A DNA stretch of 59,458 bases from Cellulomonas persica. Lineage in GTDB: Bacteria; Actinomycetota; Actinomycetes; Actinomycetales; Cellulomonadaceae. Below are positions 41,013 through 57,684 of the stretch, one piece after another. The position numbers and the translations under genes are program-made. The number at the start of each line of letters is the position of its first letter. Position 1 is the stretch's first letter. Under the pieces are notes generated by a model. It worked only from the letters and a program-made list of their open reading frames with translations, searched no databases and was not told the origin of the DNA. The DNA lies in NCBI RefSeq assembly GCF_007989825.1, contig NZ_BJUA01000018.1, positions 1-59,458 of the forward strand, read 5' to 3'.

Positions 41013-41722
41013 CCGGCGGCGCCGGGGGCCGCGCGTCGCTGCCGCCCGGCCCGTACCTCGTGGTCGACGCCGCGGTCTGCGCGGCCGTCGGCCGGCGACC
41101 CGCCGACCTCGCCGCCGCAGCGGTGCGCTCGGGCGTAAGAACGGTGCAGGTCCGCGCCAAGCACGTGGGCGTGCGTGAGCTCGTCGACCTGACGGTGGCG
41201 GTGACCGACGCGGTCCGGCTCGCCGGACCGGCCCTCGTGCTGGTCGACGACCGGGTCGACGTCGCGCTCGCGGCCCGTGCACGGGGCGCCGGGGTCGACG
41301 GCGTGCACCTGGGCCAGAGCGACCTGGAGGCGGGCGACGCGCGTGCGCTGCTCGGTCCCGGCGCGCTGATCGGGGTCTCCGCCGCGCGCCCGCAGGACGT
41401 CCGCGCGGTCGACCCCGCCGTCGTCGACTACATCGGCACCGGGCCGGTGCGGCTCACCCGCACCAAGCCGGAGGCCGCGGTGGCGGCCGGCTTCGACGGG
41501 CTCGGCGAGGCCGCACGGACCAGCGTGCTGCCGGTCGTCGCGATCGGCGGGCTCGGTCTCGACGACGTGCCCGCCGTCCGACGGGCCGGTGCTCGGGGGC
41601 TCGCGGTCGTGAGCGCGATCTGCGCGGCCGCGGACCCGGCACGGGCGGCGCGGATGCTGGTCGAGGCGTGGCAGCAGCAGCCCTCGGGCATGTCCGGACC
41701 GAGCCGCGCAGGTGTGGCATGA
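41009..41722 (+). CDS. thiE: Thiamine-phosphate synthase
   Basis: TIM-barrel enzyme that joins HMP-PP and THZ-P to give thiamine phosphate. Motifs: VRTVQVRAKHVGVRELVDL, LVLVDDRVDVALAARARGAG, GVHLGQSDL, the IGTGPV phosphate loop and VVAIGGLGLDDV. ATG overlaps the thiM stop and its stop overlaps thiD, so the three are coupled. 237 residues. Confidence 0.94.
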   Translation: MTGGAGGRASLPPGPYLVVDAAVCAAVGRRPADLAAAAVRSGVRTVQVRAKHVGVRELVDLTVAVTDAVRLAGPALVLVDDRVDVALAARARGAGVDGVHLGQSDLEAGDARALLGPGALIGVSAARPQDVRAVDPAVVDYIGTGPVRLTRTKPEAAVAAGFDGLGEAARTSVLPVVAIGGLGLDDVPAVRRAGARGLAVVSAICAAADPARAARMLVEAWQQQPSGMSGPSRAGVA

Positions 41723-43275
41723 GCCCGGCGGACGTGGCGCGGCCGCGACGCGTGCGTGCGCTGTCGATCGCCGGCACCGACCCCACGGGTGGGGCGGGCA
41801 TCGCCGCCGACCTCAAGTCCTTCGCGGCGCACGGCGCGTACGGCATGGCGGCGGTCACCGCGGTCGTCGCGCAGAACACGCACGGGGTGCGCGCGGTGCA
41901 CGTCCCGGACGTCGAGCTCCTCGACGCCCAGCTCGACGCCGTGAGCGACGACGTGGTCGTCGACGCGGTGAAGATCGGCATGACCGCGACCGCGCAGGTC
42001 GCGCAGCACGTCGCGGCCTGGCTCGACCGCGAGCGTGCGCGCGGCCGCACGCCGGTCGTCGTGCTCGACCCCGTGATGGTCGCGAGCAGCGGCGACCGCC
42101 TGCTCTCCCGGGACGCCGAGTCGCGGGTGCGGGCGCTCGCGGTCCGGGCGGACCTGGTGACGCCGAACCTGCCCGAGCTGGCGGTCCTCGTCGACGAGCC
42201 CGTCGCCGCGACGTGGCCGATGGCGCTCGACCAGGCCCGTCGGTTCGCGGACCGTTGCGGCACGGCCGTGCTCGTCAAGGGTGGGCACCTCACGGGCCCG
42301 GCGAGCCCGGACGCGCTCGTGGGGGCCGCGGGCGTCGTCGAGTTCGCGGCGGACCGGGTGGCCACGACGAGCACGCACGGCACGGGCTGCTCGCTGTCGG
42401 CCGCGCTGGCCGCGTTGCGGCCGGTCCGCGCGGACTGGCCCACCGCGGCGCGGGAGGCGAAGGCCTGGCTGACCGGGGCGATCGCGGCGGGCGACGCGCT
42501 GCTCGTGGGATCCGGCGCCGGCCCTGTCGACCACCTGCACCACCTGCCGGCGCTCGGGCGTCGTCCGTTCACCGACGAGGTCTGGGACGAGGTGGCGGCC
42601 ATCCGGTCCGCGTGCGACGCGCTGCCGTTCGTGCGCGCGCTCGGCGACGGCACCTTGCCGCTCACCGCGTTCGAGGACTACCTGCACCAGGACGCGCTCT
42701 ACCTGGCCGACTACGCGCGCGTCCTGGCGCACGCGAGCCAGGCCGCGCCGAGCCCGACGGCGCAGGGCTTCTTCGCGCGGGGCGCCGCCGCGTGCCTGGA
42801 CGTCGAGCAGCGGCTGCACGAGGCACGGCTCGCCCGTGCGGACCGGCGGACGGGCGGCGTGCGGTCGGCGGTGACGCGCGCGTACGTCGACCACCTCCTC
42901 GCGACCGCCGCACGCGGCTCGTACGCCGAGGTCGTGGCGGCCGTCCTGCCGTGCTACTGGCTGTACGCGGACGTCGGAATGCGTCTGCTCGCGCGTGCCG
43001 GAGACCTGGCGGGCCACCCGTACGGGGACTGGATCGCGCTGTACGGCGACCCGGAGTTCGCGGCGCGCGCCGCGCAGGCGCGGGCCCTGGTCGACGATGC
43101 CGCTCGCGGCGTGGACGAGACGCAGCGGCGCCTCATGGCCGAGGCCTTCGTCCGCTCGTGCGAGCACGAGCTCGCGTTCTTCGCGCAGTCCTGGCCGGGT
43201 CCTGGTCGGCACGACGAGCGCGCCGCGGGAGACGAGGCCGTCGCGCCCGGGCGGGTACCCGTCGCCGCGACGTGA
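41719..43275 (+). CDS. thiD: Fusion of HMP(-P) kinase ThiD and TenA-like thiaminase II
   Basis: Residues about 10-265 form the ThiD ribokinase-like domain: SIAGTDPTGGAGIAADLKSF, VLDPVMVASSGDRLL, VLVKGGHLTGP and THGTGCSLSAALAA. Residues about 290-500 are TenA-like. They keep the thiaminase II catalytic cysteine C412 in VLPCYWLYAD, FEDYLHQDALYLADYARVLA and a C-terminal glutamate in RSCEHELAFFAQSW. TenA recycles damaged pyrimidine to HMP, which ThiD then phosphorylates, so the fusion links successive steps. ATG at 41719 overlaps thiE (ATGA). 518 residues. Confidence 0.94.
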   Translation: MSPADVARPRRVRALSIAGTDPTGGAGIAADLKSFAAHGAYGMAAVTAVVAQNTHGVRAVHVPDVELLDAQLDAVSDDVVVDAVKIGMTATAQVAQHVAAWLDRERARGRTPVVVLDPVMVASSGDRLLSRDAESRVRALAVRADLVTPNLPELAVLVDEPVAATWPMALDQARRFADRCGTAVLVKGGHLTGPASPDALVGAAGVVEFAADRVATTSTHGTGCSLSAALAALRPVRADWPTAAREAKAWLTGAIAAGDALLVGSGAGPVDHLHHLPALGRRPFTDEVWDEVAAIRSACDALPFVRALGDGTLPLTAFEDYLHQDALYLADYARVLAHASQAAPSPTAQGFFARGAAACLDVEQRLHEARLARADRRTGGVRSAVTRAYVDHLLATAARGSYAEVVAAVLPCYWLYADVGMRLLARAGDLAGHPYGDWIALYGDPEFAARAAQARALVDDAARGVDETQRRLMAEAFVRSCEHELAFFAQSWPGPGRHDERAAGDEAVAPGRVPVAAT

Positions 43276-43283
43276 GCCGGGAC

Positions 43284-43321
43284 GACGGGGGTCGGGCGTC
43301 AGACGACACCCGGCCCCCGTC
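43284..43321. terminator. Shared terminator between convergent thiD-tenA and trpB2
   Basis: A 13-bp stem GACGGGGGTCGGG / CCCGGCCCCCGTC with one G-T pair lies between the two convergent stop codons and can serve both strands. Confidence 0.75.
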
Positions 43322-43342
43322 GGTCCCGGTCAGAGGAACCCG

Positions 43343-44656
43343 TCAGAGGAAGTCGTGGTAGGCGGGCAGGTCCAGCACGCCGTTCCCCGACAGTCCGATG
43401 ACGATCGTCTCGTCGGTCGTGGCGGCGCGTGCGTGCGCGATCGCACCGGCGACCGCGTGCGTCGACTCGGGCGCCGGGATGATGCCCTCGGCCCGGGCGA
43501 ACTCGACGCCCGCCGCGAAGGCGACCTCCTGCTCGACCGCGATCGCCTCGAGCAGACCGAGCTCGTACGCGTGCGAGACCATCGGCGCCATGCCGTGGTA
43601 GCGCAGCCCGCCGGCGTGGATGGGCGGCGGCACGAAGTCCTTGCCGAGCGTGTGCATCTTGAGCAGCGGGGTCAGGCCGGCCACGTCGCCGAAGTCGTAC
43701 CGGTACTCGCCCTGCGTGAGCGAGGGGCACGCCGCAGGCTCGCACGCGACGACGCGCGTCGTCGTCCCGTCGCGCAGGTTGCGACCGATGAACGGGAAGC
43801 TCAACCCGCCGAGGTTCGACCCGCCGCCCGCGCAGCCGAACACGACGTCGGCCGTCTCGCCGATCGCGTCGAGCTGGTCGAGCGCCTCGATCCCGATGAC
43901 CGACTGGTGCAGCAGCACGTGGTTGAGGACCGAGCCGAGCGCGTAGTGCGCGTTCGGGTCCTGCGCGGCGACCTCGACGGCCTCGGAGATGGCCATGCCG
44001 AGCGAGCCGGTGGTGTCCGGGTCGGCGGCGAGCATCGCGCGGCCGGCCTCGGTGAGGTCCGACGGCGACGGGTGGCAGACACCCCCGTACGTCTCCATCT
44101 GCATCCGGCGGTACGGCTTGGCGTCGTAGGAGGCGCGCACCTGCCACACCTCGCACTGCAGCCCGAGCAGCGAGCACGCGAACGACAGCGACGCGCCCCA
44201 CTGACCCGCACCCGTCTCGGTCGTGAGCTTCGTCGTGCCCTCGACGGCGTTGTAGTACGCCTGCGCGACCGCGGTGTTGGGCTTGTGCGAGCCCGCCGGC
44301 GAGACGCCCTCGTACTTGTAGTAGATCTTGGCGGGCGTGCCGAGCGCGCGCTCGAGGCGCAGTGCGCGGACCAGCGGCGAGGGCCGCCACAGGGCGTAGA
44401 TCTCCCGGATCGTCTGCGGGATCTCGACGTACCGCTCGGTGCTGACCTCCTGCGCGATGAGCGCCATCGGGAACAGGGGGGCGAGGTCCTGCGGGCCGAG
44501 CGGCTCGCGCGTGCCGGGGTGCAGCGCGGGCGGCGGGGGCTCGGGCAGGTCGGCCGCGAGGTTGTACCAGTGCGTGGGGACCTGCGACGGCACGACCGTG
44601 CCGACGGGTTCCGTGAGCGGGCGTGGAGCGGGCCGGACGTCCGGGGATGTCGTCAT
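43343..44656 (-). CDS. TrpB2-type tryptophan synthase beta-like enzyme
   Basis: PLP fold-type II enzyme that probably condenses indole and serine. The N-terminal extension and [22 protein letters not shown] mark the TrpB2 group rather than the TrpA-dependent TrpB1. The PLP lysine is in [13 protein letters not shown], followed by [15 protein letters not shown] and the phosphate loop [11 protein letters not shown]. No trpA or other trp gene is nearby, so a stand-alone indole-salvage or serine-deaminating role is likely. ATG at 44656 has AGGAGG eight bases upstream. 437 residues. The 190-bp upstream gap holds TAGGCT at 44741-44736 as a possible -10. Confidence 0.92.
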   Translation of the reverse strand: MTTSPDVRPAPRPLTEPVGTVVPSQVPTHWYNLAADLPEPPPPALHPGTREPLGPQDLAPLFPMALIAQEVSTERYVEIPQTIREIYALWRPSPLVRALRLERALGTPAKIYYKYEGVSPAGSHKPNTAVAQAYYNAVEGTTKLTTETGAGQWGASLSFACSLLGLQCEVWQVRASYDAKPYRRMQMETYGGVCHPSPSDLTEAGRAMLAADPDTTGSLGMAISEAVEVAAQDPNAHYALGSVLNHVLLHQSVIGIEALDQLDAIGETADVVFGCAGGGSNLGGLSFPFIGRNLRDGTTTRVVACEPAACPSLTQGEYRYDFGDVAGLTPLLKMHTLGKDFVPPPIHAGGLRYHGMAPMVSHAYELGLLEAIAVEQEVAFAAGVEFARAEGIIPAPESTHAVAGAIAHARAATTDETIVIGLSGNGVLDLPAYHDFL

Positions 44657-44846
44657 GCGGGGGCCTCCTGGGCGCGTCGTGGTGCGGTGCGGGCCGCCGA
44701 CGCGCGTGCACCACGACGCCGTGGTCCGCACGGTGAGCCTAGGGGAGAGCGCGTGCTCACCTGGCCGCTCTCACCTGCCGGACGCCCTGAGGTGCGACCA
44801 CCCCGTGCGACCACCCGTGCGCTGACCCGCAGTGATCGCGTGACGT

Positions 44847-45392
44847 TCAGCGCGCGCCGGCGTCCAGGGACCGCTCGAGCAGCTCGACGCGCACCGTCCC
44901 GTCCTTGGTGTCGAGCTCGCCGACGCGGGCGAACCCGAGCCGCGCGTGGAACGCCGACGAGCCGGGGTTGGGCGGGTCGAGGTTGACCTCGCACGTCACG
45001 CGGGCGAGGCCGAGCGCCCGGGCGCGTGCGTCGGCGGCGGCGTACAGCGCGCGTCCGACGCCGCTCCCGTGCGCGTGCGGTGCGACGACGATGCGGTCGA
45101 CGTACAGCGAGCCGGGCCGGTGCTGCGAGAACCACCGGTAGTTCTCGCTCGTGTAGTGCGCGCCGGGCGCGAGCGCGAGCAGGAACCCGAGCACCTCGTC
45201 GCCCGCGTGGGCGACGAGAGCGGCGTCGCACGCGGGAACGTGCGCCGTCAGGCCGTCGAGCCCCAGCGCGTTGACGGCGGGCGCGGCCGCGTCGTTGAGC
45301 GCGGCCAGCAGCGGCAGGTCGTCCGCCCGCACGTCGCGGACCGCGACGTCGACGGCGCGCGTGGGCGCGTCTGCGGGCACCGCCGGGCTCAC
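44847..45392 (-). CDS. GNAT-family N-acetyltransferase
   Basis: Acetyl-CoA-binding fold with the motif A region IVVAPHAHGSGVGRALYAAA and a typical C-terminal strand-helix (NPGSSAFHARLGFARVGELDT). The middle stretch SENYRWFSQHRPGSLYVDRI is shared with a subgroup annotated as RimI-like, but the substrate is unknown. GTG at 45392 overlaps the stop of the FrnE gene by four bases; an upstream GTG/ATG would lie within that gene. 181 residues. Confidence 0.87.
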   Translation of the reverse strand: MSPAVPADAPTRAVDVAVRDVRADDLPLLAALNDAAAPAVNALGLDGLTAHVPACDAALVAHAGDEVLGFLLALAPGAHYTSENYRWFSQHRPGSLYVDRIVVAPHAHGSGVGRALYAAADARARALGLARVTCEVNLDPPNPGSSAFHARLGFARVGELDTKDGTVRVELLERSLDAGAR

Positions 45393-46147
45393 AGGGCGCA
45401 CGAGTCGTCGGTGCACGCGTCGGCGGACGCGTCGCCGGCGAGCACCTGCAGCGGGTTCGCCTCCCGCCAGCCCGCGTCGAGGAGCTGGGTGAACACCTCG
45501 ACGGGCTGGGCCCCGGACACGGCGTACCGGCGGTCGACGACGAAGAACGGCACGCCGGACACACCGAGCTCGCGCGCCGCCGCGAGGTCGGCGTCGACCG
45601 CGTCGGACTGGTCGTCGCCCGCGAGGAACGCGGCGACGGCCTCGTCGTCGTACCCCGCGTCACCGAACCCGGCCTCGCGCGCGACCGCGACGAGCGACTC
45701 GTCGCGGCCGAGGTCCACGCCGCGCTCGAAGTGTGCCGAGAACAGCGCCTCGACGGTCCGGTCGGCGAGCGCCGGCCCGCCGACCTCGCGGGCCAGGTGC
45801 GTGAGGCGGTGCGCGTCGTAGGAGTTGAACGCGAGCACGGTGTCGAAGTCGTACCGCAGTCCTACGCTCTCGGCGACGCTCGTGACGTGCGCAAACATCT
45901 GCTGCACGCGGTCGAGCGGGATCCCCTTCATCTCGGCGAGCGCCTGCGCCTCGGGACGCCCCGGCCCGCGCGGGGTGTCGGGGGAGAGCTGGAAGGAGCG
46001 CCACACGACGTCGACGTGCGCGCGGTGGTCGAAGCGCTCGAGCGCCTGCGCGAAGCGTCGCTTGCCGATGTAGCACCAGGGGCAGGCGACGTCGGACCAG
46101 ACCTCCACCGTGACGGTACGGGTGGCGTTCAGGGTGGGGATGCTCAC
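45389..46147 (-). CDS. FrnE-like DsbA-family disulfide oxidoreductase
   Basis: Thioredoxin-fold protein with a helical insertion. Redox pair C22-P-W-C25 in SDVACPWCYIGKRRF, cis-proline loop ELGVSGVPFFVVD, and a C-terminal C245-x4-C250 pair (ACTDDSCAL). A CxxC at 22/25 plus a C-terminal Cx4C pair is the pattern described for FrnE of Deinococcus radiodurans. No signal peptide, so it is cytoplasmic and a stress-related role is plausible. GTG at 46147 overlaps the stop of the upstream oxidoreductase. 252 residues. Confidence 0.9.
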   Translation of the reverse strand: MSIPTLNATRTVTVEVWSDVACPWCYIGKRRFAQALERFDHRAHVDVVWRSFQLSPDTPRGPGRPEAQALAEMKGIPLDRVQQMFAHVTSVAESVGLRYDFDTVLAFNSYDAHRLTHLAREVGGPALADRTVEALFSAHFERGVDLGRDESLVAVAREAGFGDAGYDDEAVAAFLAGDDQSDAVDADLAAARELGVSGVPFFVVDRRYAVSGAQPVEVFTQLLDAGWREANPLQVLAGDASADACTDDSCAL

Positions 46148-47160
46148 GGCAGCAGGAGGACCTTTCCGGTGGTGGAACGCGACTCGAGCGCGCGGTGGGC
46201 GTCGGCCGCGGCCGACAGGGGGAAGCGGGCACCGATCCGCACGTCGAGGCGGCCGTCGGCCACGGCCCGGAAGAGCTCCCCGGCCCGCCACTCGAGCTCG
46301 GAGCGGTCGGCGACGTAGTGACCGAGCGTCGGCCGGGTGAGGAACAGCGAGCCCGCGGCGTTGAGGCGCTGCGGGTCGACGGGCGGGACGGGCCCGGACG
46401 ACGCGCCGAACAGCACGAGCATCCCGCGCCGAGCCAGCGACGCGAGCGACGCGTCGAACGTGTCCCGGCCGACGCCGTCGTACACGGCGTCCACGCCGCG
46501 GCCGTCGGTGAGCCGACGCACCTGCGCGGGCAGGTCCGTCGTCAGGTCGCCGAGCTCGCGGTACCGGATCACGTCGCGTGCTCCCGCGGCTCGCGCGAGC
46601 GCCTCCTTCTCGACGCTCCCGACGGTCGCGATGACGTGCCCTCCTCGCTGCGTCGCGAGCTGGGTGAGCAGGAGGCCCACGCCACCCGCGCCGGCGTGCA
46701 CCAGGACGGTCGCGCCGGGCTCGACCGGGAACGTCGACGTCACCAGGTAGTGCGCGGTCAGCCCCTGCAGCAGCAGCGCGGCAGCGGTCTCGTCGTCCAC
46801 GCCGTCGGGGACGGCGAGGAGCTCGCGTTCCGGCACGACGACGAGCTCGGCGTACGAGCCGGGCGCGGCCGACCACGCGACGCGGTCGCCGGGTGCGAAC
46901 CCGGTGACCTGCTCGCCCACGGCGACGATGGTCCCGGAGCCCTCCGAGCCGGGGACGTGCGGGTAGGGCACGGGGTACACGCCGGCGCGGCGGTACGTGT
47001 CGATGAAGTTGACGCCGGCTGCTGCCACCCGCACGAGGGCCTCGTGGGGCCCCGGGCTCGGGTCGGGCTGCGTCACGGACGACAGGACCTCGGGTCCACC
47101 GGCGTGGGTGGCGATGACGGCGTGCACGTCGAGGCGAACGCTCGCGGTCGCTCGTTTCAT
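46144..47160 (-). CDS. Zinc-independent quinone oxidoreductase (MDR family)
   Basis: NADPH:quinone reductase of the medium-chain dehydrogenase superfamily. GroES-like N-terminal domain (AGVNFIDTYRRAGVYPVP, PHVPGSEGSGTIVAVG) and Rossmann motif VLVHAGAGGVGLLLTQLA; no catalytic-zinc cysteine cluster. The conserved region begins VHAVIATHAGGPEVL, so a GTG at 47127 could be the true start; ATG 47160 follows GACGGGG. It forms a coupled set with frnE and GNAT by four-base overlaps. 338 residues. Divergent from argC. Confidence 0.92.
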   Translation of the reverse strand: MKRATASVRLDVHAVIATHAGGPEVLSSVTQPDPSPGPHEALVRVAAAGVNFIDTYRRAGVYPVPYPHVPGSEGSGTIVAVGEQVTGFAPGDRVAWSAAPGSYAELVVVPERELLAVPDGVDDETAAALLLQGLTAHYLVTSTFPVEPGATVLVHAGAGGVGLLLTQLATQRGGHVIATVGSVEKEALARAAGARDVIRYRELGDLTTDLPAQVRRLTDGRGVDAVYDGVGRDTFDASLASLARRGMLVLFGASSGPVPPVDPQRLNAAGSLFLTRPTLGHYVADRSELEWRAGELFRAVADGRLDVRIGARFPLSAAADAHRALESRSTTGKVLLLP

Positions 47161-47230
47161 CCCCGTCGCGGGTGCGACCTCGGGCTCGACGGCAGCAGCC
47201 CACGAGCTCGCCGGCGTCGGTGGCCGGACT

Positions 47231-49538
<2,308 letters not shown>

Positions 49539-49542
<4 letters not shown>

Positions 49543-50548
49543 CCCAGCCCGACCCGACGAGCGGCGGCCAGACGAACGCCGTCCCCGACGACTTCCACTT
49601 CGACACGCGCACGGACCTGCGGCCCGACCAGAAGGCCGAGGTGCTCATCCAGGCGCTGCCGTGGCTGCAGAAGTTCTCGGGCGCCCTCGTCGTCGTCAAG
49701 TACGGCGGCAACGCGATGATCGACGACGAGCTCAAGCGCGCCTTCGCCGAAGACATGGTGTTCCTGCGGCAGGTCGGTCTCAAGCCGGTCGTCGTGCACG
49801 GCGGGGGACCGCAGATCAGCTCCATGCTCGACCGCCTCGGCATCGAGTCCGAGTTCCGCGGCGGCCTGCGCGTCACGACTCCCGAGGCCATGGACGTGGT
49901 CCGCATGGTCCTGACGGGCCAGGTCTCGCGCGAGCTCGTGGGCCTGCTCAACGCGCACGGCCCGCACGCGGTCGGCCTGTCCGGCGAGGACGGCGGCCTG
50001 TTCCAGGCGCGGCGGCGGCACGCGTACGTCGACGGCGAGCCCGTGGACGTCGGCCTCGTCGGCGACGTCGTCAAGGTCAACCCGGGCGCGGTCCAGGACC
50101 TGCTCGACGCGGGCCGGATCCCGGTCGTCAGCACGGTCGCCCCGGACATGGACGACCCGACCCAGGTGCTCAACGTCAACGCCGACACCGCGGCGGCCGC
50201 GCTCGCGGTCGCGCTCGGTGCCCGCAAGCTCATCGTCCTGACCGACGTCGAGGGGCTCTACCTGAGCTGGCCCGACCGCGGCTCGCTCGTGCGCCGTATC
50301 GCGGCGAGCCAGCTCGCCGAGGTGCTGCCCACGCTCGACTCCGGGATGCGCCCCAAGATGGAGGCGTGCTGGCGCGCCGTCACCGGCGGGGTCGGCCGTG
50401 CGCACGTCATCGACGGCCGTGCGCCGCACTCGATCCTCGTCGAGGTCTTCACCTCGGACGGCATCGGCACGATGGTCCTGCCGGACGAGGAGCCTGCCGA
50501 CGCCCCCTTCACCGCCCCGATCCCCGTCGTCCACCCGGAGGTGTCCGC

Positions 50549-50552
<4 letters not shown>
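49539..50552 (+). CDS. argB: Acetylglutamate kinase
   Basis: Phosphorylates N-acetylglutamate, usually the arginine-feedback step. Amino-acid-kinase fold with [11 protein letters not shown] near residue 51, [11 protein letters not shown], the [15 protein letters not shown] substrate site and LTDVEGLY. N-terminal extension of about 40 residues, with a helix ([17 protein letters not shown]) of the kind linked to arginine-sensitive hexameric enzymes. The C-terminal 20 residues are disordered. GTG overlaps argJ. 337 residues. Confidence 0.97.
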
Positions 50553-53348
<2,796 letters not shown>

Positions 53349-53431
53349 GCCCGCCGCGACCCGCCTGACCGGCATCCCTGTACGACCCGAACCCTGCTCG
53401 CAGCAACCCAGCTCGTAGAAAGTGACATCTC

Positions 53432-56102
<2,671 letters not shown>

Positions 56103-56110
56103 CGGCCGGC

Positions 56111-56698
56111 ATGACCACACCGTCCGACGAGGGCGCGCTCACGATCGTGGAGCGCGCCCTCGCGGCGTCCCCGCGCCTGGGCCCGGTGCGCCTCGTGTGC
56201 GTCGACGGCCCCGCGGGCTCGGGCAAGACGACGACCGCCGCACGCGTGGTCGGGGCCGCGACCGCACGCGGCGTCATGACGCGCGTCGTGCACCTCGACG
56301 ACCTCTACGAGGGCTGGTCCGGGCTCGAGGGCTCGCTGTGGCCGCGCCTGTCCGCGCAGGTCCTGGAGCCCCTGCGCCGCGGCCTGCCCGGTCGGTTCCA
56401 GCGCTACGACTGGCACGCCGGGGCGTTCGCCGACTGGGTCGAGGTCCCCGTGCCCGCGCTGCTCGTCGTGGAGGGCTGCGGCGCCGCCCGCCGCGCGTGC
56501 GACCCGGTCGCGGTCCTGCGCGTCTGGGTCGAGGCGGACGCCGCGCTGCGGCTCGAGCGGGGCCTGGCGCGCGACGGCGAGCACGCGCGTGAGCAGTGGC
56601 TTCGGTGGATGGACGACGAGCACGTGCACTTCACGCGCGAACGCACCCGTGAGCGGGCCGACATCAGGCTCGACGAGTTTGGCAGGATGACCCCGTGA
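56111..56698 (+). CDS. Uridine-kinase-like P-loop protein
   Basis: P-loop NTPase with Walker A GPAGSGKTT near residue 34 and VVHLDDLYEGW (uridine kinase/CoaA-like region), then RYDWHAGAFADW and LLVVEGCGA. The substrate is uncertain; actinobacterial members are annotated as uridine kinase-like or ATP-binding proteins. ATG lies eight bases after argH. Its stop overlaps the glycosylase start by four bases. 195 residues. Confidence 0.85.
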   Translation: MTTPSDEGALTIVERALAASPRLGPVRLVCVDGPAGSGKTTTAARVVGAATARGVMTRVVHLDDLYEGWSGLEGSLWPRLSAQVLEPLRRGLPGRFQRYDWHAGAFADWVEVPVPALLVVEGCGAARRACDPVAVLRVWVEADAALRLERGLARDGEHAREQWLRWMDDEHVHFTRERTRERADIRLDEFGRMTP

Positions 56699-57588
56699 CA
56701 CCGTTCGCCGACGCCTCGCGCGCGCCCGAGCCCGACGGCTCGTCGGCGCGGGGTGCGTCGGTGAGCTCGTCGTCTGGTTCGCCGGCCGGTTCGTCGGGTG
56801 GTTCGTCGGCCCACGCGGCGCACGCGGGCGCGCTCGGGACCGCCTTCGCAGCCGTGCCGTCCGGCGCCACGGCGCCGCAGGTCCCGGACGCGCACGCGTT
56901 CGCCGTGATCCCGGCGCGCACCTGGTACGGCCGTGACGTGCACGCCGTCGCCAAGGACCTGCTGGGCGCGTACGTCACGACGCGCACGCCCGCGGGCACG
57001 GTGACGATCAGGCTGACCGAGGTCGAGGCGTACGCGGGTGCCGACGACCCGGGTTCGCACGCGTACCGCGGACGCGCCGCCCGCAACGCCGTGATGTTCG
57101 CCGAGCCGGGGCGCCTGTACGTCTACCGCCACCTCGGCCTGCACCACTGCGTGAACGTGGTCGCCGAGCCGACCGGTCGCCCCGCGGCCGTGCTGCTGCG
57201 CGCCGGCGAAGTGGTCGAGGGTGCCGAGCTCGCCTGGAGCTGGCGCGAGGCGGTCGGCGTCGTCGACTCCGCGCGGCAGCTCGCGCGTGGGCCGGCGCGG
57301 CTCGCGGTGTGCCTGGGGATCGACCGCGAGTGGAACGGGGCGGACGTCACCGAGGCCGGTGGCCGCGTGGTCGTGCACCGGCGCGAGGCCGCGGTGCACG
57401 CGACGCACGCGAGCGGGCCGCGGGTCGGCGTGTCCGGCCCGGGCGGCGACTCGATGCGCCACCCGTGGCGCTACTGGATCACGGGAGAGCGGACGGTCTC
57501 GGCGTACCGGCCCGCCTATCGCGCGTCGCGCCGGACCGCGACGCCGTCCGACGGGTATCGGACGCCGGCGTCGGAAGACGCCCCGTGA
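56695..57588 (+). CDS. DNA-3-methyladenine glycosylase (AAG/MPG family)
   Basis: Base-excision repair enzyme that removes alkylated purines. Core at about residues 65-265: VIPARTWYGRDVHAVAKDLLG, LTEVEAYAGADDPGSHAYRG with the catalytic glutamate, NAVMFAEPGRLYVYRHLGLHHC, then GPARLAVCLGIDREWNG. The first 65 residues are a Ser/Gly/Ala-rich low-complexity extension not seen in most homologues; an internal start could skip it. GTG overlaps the upstream kinase stop. 297 residues. Confidence 0.92.
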   Translation: MTPFADASRAPEPDGSSARGASVSSSSGSPAGSSGGSSAHAAHAGALGTAFAAVPSGATAPQVPDAHAFAVIPARTWYGRDVHAVAKDLLGAYVTTRTPAGTVTIRLTEVEAYAGADDPGSHAYRGRAARNAVMFAEPGRLYVYRHLGLHHCVNVVAEPTGRPAAVLLRAGEVVEGAELAWSWREAVGVVDSARQLARGPARLAVCLGIDREWNGADVTEAGGRVVVHRREAAVHATHASGPRVGVSGPGGDSMRHPWRYWITGERTVSAYRPAYRASRRTATPSDGYRTPASEDAP

Positions 57589-57684
57589 CGGGGCGACGAC
57601 GTCGGCCGTGCTCGCTCCTCGACGCTGACCTGCGCTGACCTCATGCCGCGCCCTGCGCGCGGCCCATCGACCGGAGAACCGAAC

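Noticed and set aside
44657..44731. A short frame upstream of trpB2 as a Trp attenuator peptide
   Set aside because: Only one Trp codon, the -10 spacing is wrong for a leaderless start, and the frame runs into trpB2 without a stop, so it may just be an N-terminal extension.
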